Assembly: GCA_026709625.1 (NCBI GenBank)
Contig: JAPOSR010000056.1
Span: forward strand, 39,437-103,436
Length of the DNA: 64,000 bases
DNA from: Chloroflexota bacterium
Lineage (GTDB): Bacteria > Chloroflexota > Anaerolineae > Aggregatilineales > Phototrophicaceae
Reading direction: 5' to 3'
Numbering within the stretch: position 1 is the stretch's first letter; each line of letters begins with the position of its first letter. Made by a program: the position numbers and the translations under genes. The notes under the pieces are model-generated. The model was given only the letters and a program-made list of their open reading frames with translations, was not told the origin of the DNA and made no database searches. This document shows, in pieces, positions 54,324 through 62,341 of the stretch.

Positions 54324-54746
54324 ATGAAAACCCGACTTGGATTGTTCGCCACGCTGCTGCTGGCTTTGCTGACGCTGAGCGGCTGTGATTCTATGGCAAC
54401 TGTCTTGAGCGGCGAACCGCAAGCGGCTGATTCTGTTGGTTCTGTTGATGCGCCGATGGCGGCGGCCGCTTTCAAATTCTACGATTCATGGGCGAAGTGG
54501 TGACCGACCTGCCGTCGCAATGAGCCCGCCGTGCGCGGACTCGCAGAGACATTTGCCGGCCGGATCGAAGTGGTGGAGCTCAACTTTGATGACAGAGGCC
54601 TGGATGATGCGCGCCGCCAGCTGGGCATCACCTCGCAAGCTCAATATGTATTGGTCAATGCCGCTGGCGAGGTTGTCGGACGCTGGTGGGGGGTCATCAA
54701 TGAGGCTGCGCTGACTGAAGATCTGGAGGCATTGCTGCTAACCTGA
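54324..54746 (+). CDS. Candidate selenoprotein: lipoprotein thioredoxin with in-frame TGA (UxxC)
   Basis: The frame from ATG 54324 encodes a lipoprotein signal with lipobox LSGC (Cys21), a short linker and then FKFYDSWAKW-TGA-PTC. The TGA at 54501-54503 stands exactly where thioredoxins have the first Cys of WCxxC, and the same frame then stays open for 80 codons of thioredoxin-like sequence (RRNEPAVRGLAETF, IEVVELNFDD, YVLVNAAGEVVG) to a TAA-type end at 54746... its stop is TGA at 54744-54746. Reading the TGA as selenocysteine gives a 140-residue UxxC protein. GAGGA precedes the ATG. Alternatives are a TGC/TGT-to-TGA mutation or a sequence error. Confidence 0.7.
54522..54542 (+). promoter_or_regulatory. 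Candidate bacterial SECIS stem-loop
   Basis: GAG-C-CCGC pairs with GCGG-A-CTC (one C/A mismatch) closing the loop CGTGC at 54530-54534. The loop is 26-31 nt after the in-frame TGA and has G as its second base. Published bacterial SECIS rules, as I recall them, ask for a loop 16-37 nt after UGA with a G in the first two loop bases; this fits both. The stem is short and GC-rich, so chance folding is possible. Confidence 0.5.
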
Positions 54747-54773
54747 GCGCGCTATGGCTCAGTTGGCGCGCGC

Positions 54774-56597
54774 TTGGGGCAGTGGCTTAGTGGCGCAGGG
54801 GCGAAAAACTTGCGCATAGCGTCTGGCAAGTGCATCGGGTGGCTGCTTTTGTGCTGTTTTGTCAGCGCCTGCACATTGCGCCAGCCCGATCGGGATCTCA
54901 CTTTGGTGCCAAGCGATTTGGGCACGCCGGTTGTGACGGCTGTCCAGCAAGCGCCAACGCGCGCGACGAACCCGCCACCGCTGTCATCGCCGACGCAGCC
55001 CGCCAGCCCCATGTCAACTCGCGAGCTCACAGCCGAAGCGGTCTTGAGCGCATCGCCAAGTCCGCGCTCGACTCAGCCAGCGAACTGGACAGCAGCGCCC
55101 GATCAATCGCAGGCCTGGACAGCCAGTCCGGCGGATATCACTGCCATAGCCACTTCGCTGGCTCAGCGAGGGAATGCCACGGCGACTCCATCGCCGACAC
55201 CCACCCGCTCCCAGCCCACTGTCTCGGTGCGCTACGATTTGCTGCGCGAGGCGATTTCGCCGCCAGCCACACCGCTGCTATCCCTGCGCACAAGCGCCGC
55301 TGCCGCCTTTGAATACGAGGTTCAACCCGGTCCGCCTTTCGCCATCGCCGACCAGCCCTTGACCGGTGGACTGCGCCTGTTCTCGCCCAATCCGACCGAC
55401 AGCAGCAGCTACCTGTACACCGATCAAAAAGGCATCTTGCGCTTTCTCGCGCCCGGCGCGGCACAAGCGGTGGAATTGACTGCTTCGCCTTTTCACCCCG
55501 GCTATTCTGTGAATATCGCGAGCAGCGAGCGCAACAAACACCGGGTGGTCGAATTGGACTGGTCGGCAGATGGGCGCCAATTCAGCTTCCGCATCGACAC
55601 GCCAGCCGGCTTGGACAATAGCGGGGCGGGGGTCTGGTTTTGGCATCCAGAAGCGCATCCCGTGCATGGCCATACATTCCAGATCATCCGCGACTGCGCC
55701 CATGCCGGCTATCGTCCCTGCGGCTTTGTCAACCCCAGCAGCGCGCGGCATTGGCAAACGCTGGAGGTGCAATGGTCGCCAATGCCCGGCGATGCGCGGA
55801 TTCTGCTGACGCTGCAGTTGCCAGACGAAGGGCGCAGGGCTCTGGCCATAGCGCGCGCCGTGGCCGACCCGACCTATGCCAATGATGCCCCGCCCATGAT
55901 TCGCTACGATTCTGGGCACTGGGATTTGGATGCGCAGCGCATTACTGTCAGTGGCCGCCGCCCCGATGGCCGGGTCGTGGTCGCCCAGGTCAATGCCGCT
56001 TTGGCGGACGAGCGCGTTCTTTTAGATGGCGCAGCGCAGGGGCTGTGGCTGCAAGACGCCGCGCGCTTGCCCAATGGCGAAGTGGTCGCGCTGGGCAGGC
56101 ACGACGAGCCAGGCAGCGGGCCGCTGGCGCTGTATAATCAGCAAGGTCGGCGCATCTCGGCATTCGCGGGCGATTCCGCGCCAGACACGGTGCGCTGGTT
56201 TGCCGACCGCAGCGGAGTGGTTTTGTCTGTGTCTGGGCGGCAATATCTGCTGCGACCGGCAAGCGGCGCGCTCGTTGATGCCAGCCAACTGGCCAGCCAG
56301 CCACAATTCAGCGAAGATGGCGCTGAACCTGCGGCGATTCCCGAGGCGGTCATCCGCGGCGCAGCCTATTTTCCGGGCCAGCAGCTGCGGGTTTTCGTCG
56401 GCGCTTTGCATCTGCGCGAGACGCCCGCTACAGACGCGGCTATACTGGACACGCTGCTCTGGGGCGAATATGTCGCGGTTTTCGCAGGCCCATACGACCT
56501 TGCTGGCGACCGCTGGTGGCGGGTGCAGACAGCGCAAAATCGTTTTGGCTGGATCGCTGGCAGCATCGCTGGTGCCCCGACAGTAGGAGCGGCTTGA
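54774..56597 (+). CDS. Lipoprotein with Pro/Thr/Ser-rich tether and C-terminal SH3-like domain
   Basis: This 607-residue protein has a lipoprotein signal (GWLLLCCFVSAC, lipid Cys about 33), a long Ser/Thr/Pro/Ala-rich tether to about residue 150, a middle region with beta-propeller-like blades (ELDWSADGRQFSF, RWFADRSGVVLSVSG) and a C-terminal bacterial SH3-like domain (ALHLRETPATDAAILDTL, GDRWWRVQT, GWIAG). It is exported and probably binds cell-wall or surface material. The start may instead be a TTG about 12 codons downstream. It follows the candidate selenoprotein by 27 bp. Confidence 0.72.
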   Translation: MGQWLSGAGAKNLRIASGKCIGWLLLCCFVSACTLRQPDRDLTLVPSDLGTPVVTAVQQAPTRATNPPPLSSPTQPASPMSTRELTAEAVLSASPSPRSTQPANWTAAPDQSQAWTASPADITAIATSLAQRGNATATPSPTPTRSQPTVSVRYDLLREAISPPATPLLSLRTSAAAAFEYEVQPGPPFAIADQPLTGGLRLFSPNPTDSSSYLYTDQKGILRFLAPGAAQAVELTASPFHPGYSVNIASSERNKHRVVELDWSADGRQFSFRIDTPAGLDNSGAGVWFWHPEAHPVHGHTFQIIRDCAHAGYRPCGFVNPSSARHWQTLEVQWSPMPGDARILLTLQLPDEGRRALAIARAVADPTYANDAPPMIRYDSGHWDLDAQRITVSGRRPDGRVVVAQVNAALADERVLLDGAAQGLWLQDAARLPNGEVVALGRHDEPGSGPLALYNQQGRRISAFAGDSAPDTVRWFADRSGVVLSVSGRQYLLRPASGALVDASQLASQPQFSEDGAEPAAIPEAVIRGAAYFPGQQLRVFVGALHLRETPATDAAILDTLLWGEYVAVFAGPYDLAGDRWWRVQTAQNRFGWIAGSIAGAPTVGAA

Positions 56598-56601
56598 ACC
56601 C

Positions 56602-57552
56602 ATGTCGCGCGAGCCGCTCGTCAGCATCATTATTCCGACCTTTAATCGCCGGCATTTTGTCAGCGATGCCATAAACAGCGGCTTGGCGCAGACGCATGCG
56701 CATTGCGAGATTATCGTAGTTGATGATGGCAGCGGCGACGACACGGTCGCATTTTTGCGCCAACAATATGGCGAGCAAATCCGCCTGTTCAGCCAGGCCA
56801 ATCAAGGCCCAGGCATCGCGCGCAACCGGGGCATTGCCGAGGCGCGCGGCGAGTTTATACACTTCCTCGATGCGGATGATCAGCTGCTGCCACACAATGT
56901 CGCGACCTGCCTGAAGGTCTTCCGCCGCCGTCCAGAAATCTCGGTGGTCTATTCGCACTACCAATTTGTCGGCTTGGACGGGCGCAGTCCGCAGGATACG
57001 CCGCCTTTTGAGCAATTTTCTGAGAATCCGTTTTGCGAGCTGCTAGCCAAGACGGGCTGCCATATATTGATTAGTTCCAGCATGTTTCGCGCCGCGGCTT
57101 TGCGATCGGTCGGCGGCTTTGCGGCTGATACGCGTTTTCGCAGCGCCGAAGATTGGGATCTTTTCTTGCGCTTGGCTCGCCAGCATAAATTTTACGGTAG
57201 CGACCAGCGCCTGGTGCTGCGCCGCATGCACGCCGACATGCTCTCCGATGACAAGCTGCTCGGCGCCTGGGGGCGGCTGAAGACGGTCCAGAATGCGCGC
57301 AATTATGGCTGGGAAGCCTGCATGAGCGCCGACGAATTTGACCGCAAGGAAGCATCGCGCCATCATATGCTCGCTTTGTATCTCTGGCAGCAGGGCGAAC
57401 GCAGGCGCGCGCGTCATCATTTTGAGCAGGCTATGGCGATTTGCCCGCCCGAAGCGCGGCCGCGTCGGCTGTTTTGGCTGTTTACCTGGCTGCTGCCGGC
57501 TGCATCAATGATCTGGACCAGCCGCATTGCCCGCGCCATGCCGCGCCGTTAG
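56602..57552 (+). CDS. Glycosyltransferase family 2
   Basis: This 316-residue GT-A enzyme has VSIIIPTFNRR, IIVVDDGSGDDT, GPGIARNRGIAEARGEF and FLDADDQLLP (DxD metal site), with ISSSMFRAAALRSVGGF and SAEDWDLFLRLA in the acceptor part. It lies 5 bp after the lipoprotein gene, suggesting an operon. A C-terminal hydrophobic stretch (LFWLFTWLLPAASMIW) may attach it to the membrane. Confidence 0.9.
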   Translation: MSREPLVSIIIPTFNRRHFVSDAINSGLAQTHAHCEIIVVDDGSGDDTVAFLRQQYGEQIRLFSQANQGPGIARNRGIAEARGEFIHFLDADDQLLPHNVATCLKVFRRRPEISVVYSHYQFVGLDGRSPQDTPPFEQFSENPFCELLAKTGCHILISSSMFRAAALRSVGGFAADTRFRSAEDWDLFLRLARQHKFYGSDQRLVLRRMHADMLSDDKLLGAWGRLKTVQNARNYGWEACMSADEFDRKEASRHHMLALYLWQQGERRRARHHFEQAMAICPPEARPRRLFWLFTWLLPAASMIWTSRIARAMPRR

Positions 57553-57555
57553 CCG

Positions 57556-57561
57556 TATAAT
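57556..57561 (+). promoter_or_regulatory. -10 element before the TPR gene
   Basis: TATAAT lies 34 bp before the ATG at 57595 in the 42-bp gap after the GT2 gene. No good -35 box is seen. Confidence 0.4.
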
Positions 57562-57594
57562 AATCAACAAGCCAGCACCAAGGACAAGCTGCCA

Positions 57595-58776
57595 ATGCCG
57601 ACCAAGACCGATAGCCTGAGCTATGACATCCGCCAGTTGATGAAAGCCGGCGCTTTTCACGATATTGTCGATCGCTGCCATGTCGAGCTGACCTTGGCGC
57701 GGCGCGAAAAACGCCAAAGCATTGAGGTTATCGCGCTGCTGGGCTTGGCAGATGCGCAATGCTCGCTGGGACATTTTGATTTCGCTCGCGATTACAGCTC
57801 GCAGGCTCTTGAGCGCGCCGACCAGATTCCTTCCGCCAGCCTGGCTGTGGATGCGCTGAATCTGCGCGCGCGGGTGGCTCGTGAAGGCTACTTCCAGACT
57901 GGCGAAGCACTTGACGATTATCGGCGCGCTGTCGATATCGCTTTTGAAGCTGGCGACATGCGCCGTTATGCGCAGTCGCTGCTGGGCATGGGCGAGATCG
58001 CCGCCAGCCCGGCCGATTCCAGCAAGCATGCCTGGCGCGTTATCGATATCGCGCGCGAACTGAATGATGAACAGCTCGAGGCGCGGGGGATTTTGCTGCT
58101 GTCCAATGCGCTGATCCGCAAAGGCGACCACAACAAAGCCAGCGATGGTTTGCTTGTCGCCTTGCGCAAAGCGCAATCTGTCGGCGACCGCCTGCTCGAG
58201 AGTGTCATCATCGGGCAGCAGGGACTCGTCCTGGCGCAGGAAGCCGCTACATTTGAACGGGGCATTGAACAGCAGCTGGTCGCGCTGGATGTCTGCCGCG
58301 GCATGGAAGCGATCTTTCATGAATTCATGCGCTTGTACACCTTGTCGATGACCATGCTGGCGGCTCAAGACCTGGGCGAGGCGCGCGCTTACCTTGACCA
58401 AATGCTGGCGCTGGCGCAAGATGTCCAGCATGGGCCTTATGAAATGTACACGCTGGGCATGCTCGGGCAATGGCAAGAGCTGCGCGGCAAACCAGATATC
58501 GCAATCAGCTATTATGGACGGGCGATCGAATCGGCGCGGGCGGCCGGCAATCCTGCCTATGCGGCGCGGTATTTGTATGCCTTGGGCGCAGCGCATCAAT
58601 CGCAGGGAGAGTTTGCCACGGCGCGCAGCTACTACAAAGAAGCGCAAGGCATCTACCAGGCGCTGGATGATGGGCGCAATGCCACGCGCGCGCGGGCGAC
58701 GATTCTATACAGTTACTTGCTCGCTCTCGCCAGCCGCATCATCAATCTGCTGGGCTTGGCTCCCAAGCGAGGCTGA
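57595..58776 (+). CDS. Tetratricopeptide-repeat protein
   Basis: This 393-residue protein consists of helix pairs with TPR character: LLGLADAQCSLGHFDFARDY, RRYAQSLLGMGEIAASPAD, YTLGMLGQWQELRGKPDIAI, and YLYALGAAHQSQGEFATARS. The C-terminus ends with a hydrophobic helix (YSYLLALASRIINLLGLA) that could anchor it to the membrane. Such proteins scaffold complexes or act in regulation; no enzymatic domain is seen. It converges on the Nudix gene with a 1-bp gap. Confidence 0.8.
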   Translation: MPTKTDSLSYDIRQLMKAGAFHDIVDRCHVELTLARREKRQSIEVIALLGLADAQCSLGHFDFARDYSSQALERADQIPSASLAVDALNLRARVAREGYFQTGEALDDYRRAVDIAFEAGDMRRYAQSLLGMGEIAASPADSSKHAWRVIDIARELNDEQLEARGILLLSNALIRKGDHNKASDGLLVALRKAQSVGDRLLESVIIGQQGLVLAQEAATFERGIEQQLVALDVCRGMEAIFHEFMRLYTLSMTMLAAQDLGEARAYLDQMLALAQDVQHGPYEMYTLGMLGQWQELRGKPDIAISYYGRAIESARAAGNPAYAARYLYALGAAHQSQGEFATARSYYKEAQGIYQALDDGRNATRARATILYSYLLALASRIINLLGLAPKRG

Positions 58777-58777
58777 C

Positions 58778-59287
58778 TCAAGGTTGCAGCGCCAGCTCGC
58801 CAGCGCGCCACTGCGCAACCAAGGCGACTGACGGGAAGAAGACCAGTGGCGGCAGTCGCTTTGCTGCAAAAAAGCCAAGATCTGCCGCATCGTCGCCGGC
58901 TTTTGCCTCGCCACCTATGATTTCTGCGCTATAGGCGATTGATATATCCGCCAAGCCATCATCGCGTTTGGGGAAGACCGCCAGCAGCTTGCGAATGACC
59001 ACTTGCAAGCCTGTCTCTTCCCATGTTTCGCGGATGGCGGCGTCTTCTGGTGCTTCGTCATAATCGATGAAGCCGGCTGGCAGCGCCCACTTGCCTGCGC
59101 CTGGATCCATTGCCCGTTGGACCAGTAAGACTTCTTCATCGCGCAAAGCAAAAATGATCACGGCTACCTTGGGGTCGAAGTAAGTTGGCTGCTGGCATAC
59201 CTGGCAATAGGGGCGGATGCGCCCGCCATGCCGCTGTTGGATCAATCTGCCGCCACAAACCTCGCAATAATTGGCGATGCGGCTCAT
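58778..59287 (-). CDS. Nudix hydrolase with N-terminal zinc ribbon
   Basis: This 169-residue protein has a zinc-ribbon-like N-terminus (CEVCGG, CQVCQQ) and a Nudix box reading GFIDYDEAPEDAAIRETWEE-TGL, which matches GX5EX7REUXEEXGU. NUDT12/NudC-like proteins share this layout and hydrolyse NADH or related dinucleotides; here the ribbon is short and the assignment to NADH is tentative. It is cytoplasmic. Confidence 0.9.
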   Translation of the reverse strand: MSRIANYCEVCGGRLIQQRHGGRIRPYCQVCQQPTYFDPKVAVIIFALRDEEVLLVQRAMDPGAGKWALPAGFIDYDEAPEDAAIRETWEETGLQVVIRKLLAVFPKRDDGLADISIAYSAEIIGGEAKAGDDAADLGFFAAKRLPPLVFFPSVALVAQWRAGELALQP

Positions 59288-59306
59288 GCCCGCGCCCGTT
59301 CGTCTA

Positions 59307-59335
59307 TTGACAAGCTGTCCCAGTTGGCGTAGACT
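59307..59335 (+). promoter_or_regulatory. Promoter of tRNA-Leu
   Basis: A consensus TTGACA (59307-59312), a 17-bp spacer and TAGACT (59330-59335) lie 12 bp before the mature tRNA. This is the best -35 match in the window. Confidence 0.75.
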
Positions 59336-59347
59336 GCCCTAGCTAGG

Positions 59348-59429
59348 GCCGGAGTGGCGGAATTGGCAGACGCGCACGACTCAAACTCGTGTACCTTCGG
59401 GTGTGTGGGTTCGACTCCCACCTCCGGCA
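59348..59429 (+). tRNA. tRNA-Leu(CAA)
   Basis: The 82-nt class II tRNA has acceptor stem GCCGGAG/CTCCGGC, anticodon arm CACGA-CTCAAAC-TCGTG with anticodon CAA, a variable arm (GTACCTTCGGGTGT region), a T arm GTGGG-TTCGACT-CCCAC and discriminator A. CCA is not encoded. A strong promoter precedes it. Confidence 0.96.
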
Positions 59430-59441
59430 TCATCAGCATCG

Positions 59442-59990
59442 TCATTGGCGCAGTCCCCATTTGGTTTCGCTCTCGCCAGCCTGCATGTTTTCATAGCGCG
59501 CCAGCGTAAACAGCCAGTCTGACAAACGATTGACATAAGCCAGCGCGTCAGCGCCAATCTCGGCATGTTGGTCCAGCGCGGTCATGATGCGCTCGGCGCG
59601 CCGGCATACGGCACGGGCAACTTGCAGCTGTGCCGCGGCTGGTGCCCCGCCTGGCAGCACAAAGTTGCGCAGCGGCGGCAGTTGCTCCGTCATTTGGTCG
59701 ATGCTCGCTTCGAGCCAGTGGGTGTCGTCTTTGCCGATGCGCGTGACCCAACTGGACTTGGCAGAAGGCGGCGTCGCCAAATCCGCGCCCAGATGAAATA
59801 GTTGATTTTGTACAGTCTCCAGCCAGGCATCGGTCGCTTGGCTCGGTCGGCTGGCGCGGACGACCCCCAGCAAGGAATTCAGCTCGTCGATCGTGCCATA
59901 GGCCTCTACGCGCAGATGATGCTTGGGCACGCGTCCACCGGCGAAGAGCGCCGTCGTGCCACTGTCGCCGGTCTTTGTGTAAATCTTCAT
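59442..59990 (-). CDS. ATP:cob(I)alamin adenosyltransferase (PduO type)
   Basis: This 182-residue enzyme transfers the adenosyl group of ATP to cob(I)alamin to make coenzyme B12. The ATP-binding start KIYTKTGDSGTTALFAGGRV and the later YVNRLSDWLFTLARY and VCRRAERIM are diagnostic of PduO-type enzymes. Its start overlaps the stop of the upstream GT39 gene by 4 bp. This implies an adenosylcobalamin-dependent enzyme elsewhere in the genome. Confidence 0.95.
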   Translation of the reverse strand: MKIYTKTGDSGTTALFAGGRVPKHHLRVEAYGTIDELNSLLGVVRASRPSQATDAWLETVQNQLFHLGADLATPPSAKSSWVTRIGKDDTHWLEASIDQMTEQLPPLRNFVLPGGAPAAAQLQVARAVCRRAERIMTALDQHAEIGADALAYVNRLSDWLFTLARYENMQAGESETKWGLRQ

Positions 59991-61360
59991 GGGCGATGTT
60001 CTCCTTGATCCCGCAGGTCGTACAGTTGGACAATCGCCGCCGCCGCAAATGCCAGCAGCGCAAACTCGATTGGGAATAGGTAACGAGGCAAAGCCAGCAA
60101 AGCCAAATGCGCGGCGATCGTATACAGCGCGAAGCTCGCCAACGGCAGCGCCAGCAGCCAGCGCTTCCGCCACAGCCACATGCCGAGCGCCCCAAAGCCA
60201 AGAGCGACAGCGTGAAACAGCCATACCAGCAGCTTGCTGGCGAAGCCTTCGACGCGCAGGATATCCAGCAGCCCGCTTAGCGACCGCTCTCCTTCCAGCC
60301 ATTGCCGCGCCACTCCCCAGACGCTCGTTCCGCCCAGCTCGGTCGTGCCATGCGGCTGCAGAATAGCATAACCAAGCTCTGTTGCGCGCCGAGCGACGAA
60401 TCCCGCCAGGTCGCCGCCGACAATTTCGCCAATCCTGCGCAGGAACAGCTCGGGCGGGTGTTGATAATTGCAATCAATCTCACAGTCGTCTTCGGGCAGC
60501 TCGACGCCCTCCAGCAGCAGCGCGTCATTTTCTTGAGGCGTGCCATCGTTGGCTGCGGCACCGCGCCACAAGGTGCCCAGCAGTTGGTCGCTGACAATCA
60601 CCAGCCGGTCCCACAAAATCAAATTGTGCAGGGTCCAGGTCGAAACCATCGCGCCATAGCAAAGCAGAAAAATCAGGCAGGCGCGCCGCCAGTCGGCGAT
60701 TCGCTGCTGCCGCCCCAGCAGGAACAAATGCAGCGCCAGCGCCAATGGGAAAAATGCCGAAGCTCCCCGCGTCAGCGTCGCCAAGCCCAGCGCCAGCCCG
60801 GCCAGCGCCAGCGCCCAGCGCGGAGAAGGACGATGGCTTTCTTGCCGCAATCGCGCCGCCACGAAGTATTCCATATAGAGCCAGATGCCCAGCGCAATGA
60901 AGAAGATATACAGGGTTTCTGTGGCGATATTGGCTGGCTCCATAATCATGGCGGGGTGCAGCGCCATCAATCCCGCCGCCAGCAGCATAGCGCGCCGGTC
61001 TTTTGTCATAATCAGCGCGAGCCGGGCAGTCAGCCAGATGGTCGCCGCGCTCGCCAGGCATTGCAGCAGGCGAATCAACAGGATCGTTTTGTGCTGGGCA
61101 AGCGCCGGCTGCGCAATGCCAACAAACATCACATACAGGGGCGGCGCGCGCAGCCTGCCGTTATAAAATGGGAGGCCATTGACCCAGCCGTGGACCTGCC
61201 CGCTAAAAAAGCCATAGCCATTCGCCAAATACCAAGAGCCATCGCCACCGCCACGGGTGAATTCGCTGACTGTCGGCAGGCTGAAGGCATAGGCGCAGCG
61301 CAGGATAATGCCCAGCAGCAGGAGCAGCGCCAACAGCCTAAAAGCCCGAGCCGCTCGCAT
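59987..61360 (-). CDS. GT39/ArnT-like membrane glycosyltransferase
   Basis: This 457-residue integral membrane protein has about ten helices and resembles dolichyl-phosphate-mannose-protein mannosyltransferases and ArnT. After the first helix comes an extracytoplasmic loop with SEFTRGGGDGSWYLANGYG, containing the Asp expected as the metal/catalytic residue (usually DE or GD). It would transfer a sugar from a polyprenyl phosphate carrier outside the membrane. The Met at 61360 is used because the upstream frame has no family match. It is coupled to the adenosyltransferase gene. Confidence 0.83.
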   Translation of the reverse strand: MRAARAFRLLALLLLLGIILRCAYAFSLPTVSEFTRGGGDGSWYLANGYGFFSGQVHGWVNGLPFYNGRLRAPPLYVMFVGIAQPALAQHKTILLIRLLQCLASAATIWLTARLALIMTKDRRAMLLAAGLMALHPAMIMEPANIATETLYIFFIALGIWLYMEYFVAARLRQESHRPSPRWALALAGLALGLATLTRGASAFFPLALALHLFLLGRQQRIADWRRACLIFLLCYGAMVSTWTLHNLILWDRLVIVSDQLLGTLWRGAAANDGTPQENDALLLEGVELPEDDCEIDCNYQHPPELFLRRIGEIVGGDLAGFVARRATELGYAILQPHGTTELGGTSVWGVARQWLEGERSLSGLLDILRVEGFASKLLVWLFHAVALGFGALGMWLWRKRWLLALPLASFALYTIAAHLALLALPRYLFPIEFALLAFAAAAIVQLYDLRDQGEHRP

Positions 61361-61551
61361 GAAGGTGCCCGCCTGACTATCGAGACAATACGGGACGATG
61401 GTAGTGTTGAGCGGAACAAATGGCAAGGCGGATTGCCCTTGATGAAGCGGCGCAGAGGCTTTGGCTGCTTTAACCCGTTGCGAAATATGATCATACTGCC
61501 ATTGCCGCGACAATAATCGCCCGCCACAGTCGCGTCATTCTTCAAGCCGAC

Positions 61552-61557
61552 TATAAT
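61552..61557 (+). promoter_or_regulatory. -10 element before the PyrK-like gene
   Basis: TATAAT lies only 9 bp before the ATG at 61567, so transcription would begin about 3 nt before the start codon and the mRNA would be nearly leaderless. No clear -35 or ribosome site is seen. Confidence 0.45.
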
Positions 61558-61566
61558 AAAAGCCAC

Positions 61567-62325
61567 ATGAGAGAAACGCAGGCAATTGTCGAACGCATCA
61601 AGCGCGTCAATCGCGGGTATCAACGCCTGGAGCTGGCGGTGGATCGCTCGCTGTCGGCGTTGCTGCCCGGGCAGGCGCTGCTGGTTCGACGCATATCCAA
61701 AGATTATGCGGCTGAAATCTGGCATCCCTATCTGCGCGACCTGTGGTTCCCGGTCGATGTGCTCGCCAGCAACATACTGGTTGTCGAGCAGCCGGCGCGC
61801 GAGCAATTTGTGCCCGGACAGCTGCTGAGCCTCCTGGGACCAATCGGCAAGCCGCTGCGTTTTCGTCAAAAATTGCGCAATTTGCTGCTGCTGGCGTATG
61901 CGACTCCGCCCACGCCGCTGCTGATGATGCTGCCGCCTTTGCTGGAGCAGGGGACAAGCCTGACTATGGTCACCATGGGCTCGGCGCGTGACTATGACTG
62001 CGCCCATCTGCCCGAAGAAGTCGAAATCATTCAGGCGAGCGACGATCACAGCTGGGGCGATATGGTCATGACGCTGGGTTGGGCTGATCAAATTTTCGCT
62101 TTGGTCGGTGAGGGTCCCGAGCTGATTCGCTTCGCCGAGATCATGCGGCTGATTCGCAGCCGGCGCAGCGATGTGCCCGCCAACACGATTTTCGGGATAT
62201 TTCAACGGCAGCTGCCTTGCGGCGTTGGCGCTTGTCAGGCTTGTATGCTGCCTGTGCGCCCCAGCGCCAGGTTGCAATGCCTGGATGGGCCGGCTTTTGA
62301 TTTGACACAGCTTCGGCTGGCATAG
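61567..62325 (+). CDS. PyrK-like electron-transfer subunit (divergent)
   Basis: This 252-residue protein resembles the FAD/2Fe-2S subunit of dihydroorotate dehydrogenase B. The 2Fe-2S ligands are present: C218, C223, C226 and C238 in PCGVGACQACMLP and LQCLDGPAFDL, the latter being typical of PyrK. The RPxS FAD-binding motif expected after PGQ is not recognisable, so flavin binding is doubtful. It precedes the PyrD-like gene by 16 bp. Confidence 0.78.
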   Translation: MRETQAIVERIKRVNRGYQRLELAVDRSLSALLPGQALLVRRISKDYAAEIWHPYLRDLWFPVDVLASNILVVEQPAREQFVPGQLLSLLGPIGKPLRFRQKLRNLLLLAYATPPTPLLMMLPPLLEQGTSLTMVTMGSARDYDCAHLPEEVEIIQASDDHSWGDMVMTLGWADQIFALVGEGPELIRFAEIMRLIRSRRSDVPANTIFGIFQRQLPCGVGACQACMLPVRPSARLQCLDGPAFDLTQLRLA

Positions 62326-62341
62326 CAGCGGGCTTTGACGC

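Noticed and set aside
54501..54503. Reassignment of TGA to Trp or Cys in the whole genome
   Set aside because: Many genes here end in TGA at family-typical lengths, and no other gene has an in-frame TGA.
59381..59566. Small open frame on the minus strand over tRNA-Leu
   Set aside because: Its end (GGGSRTHTPEGTRV) is the known artefact of translating tRNA-Leu backwards.
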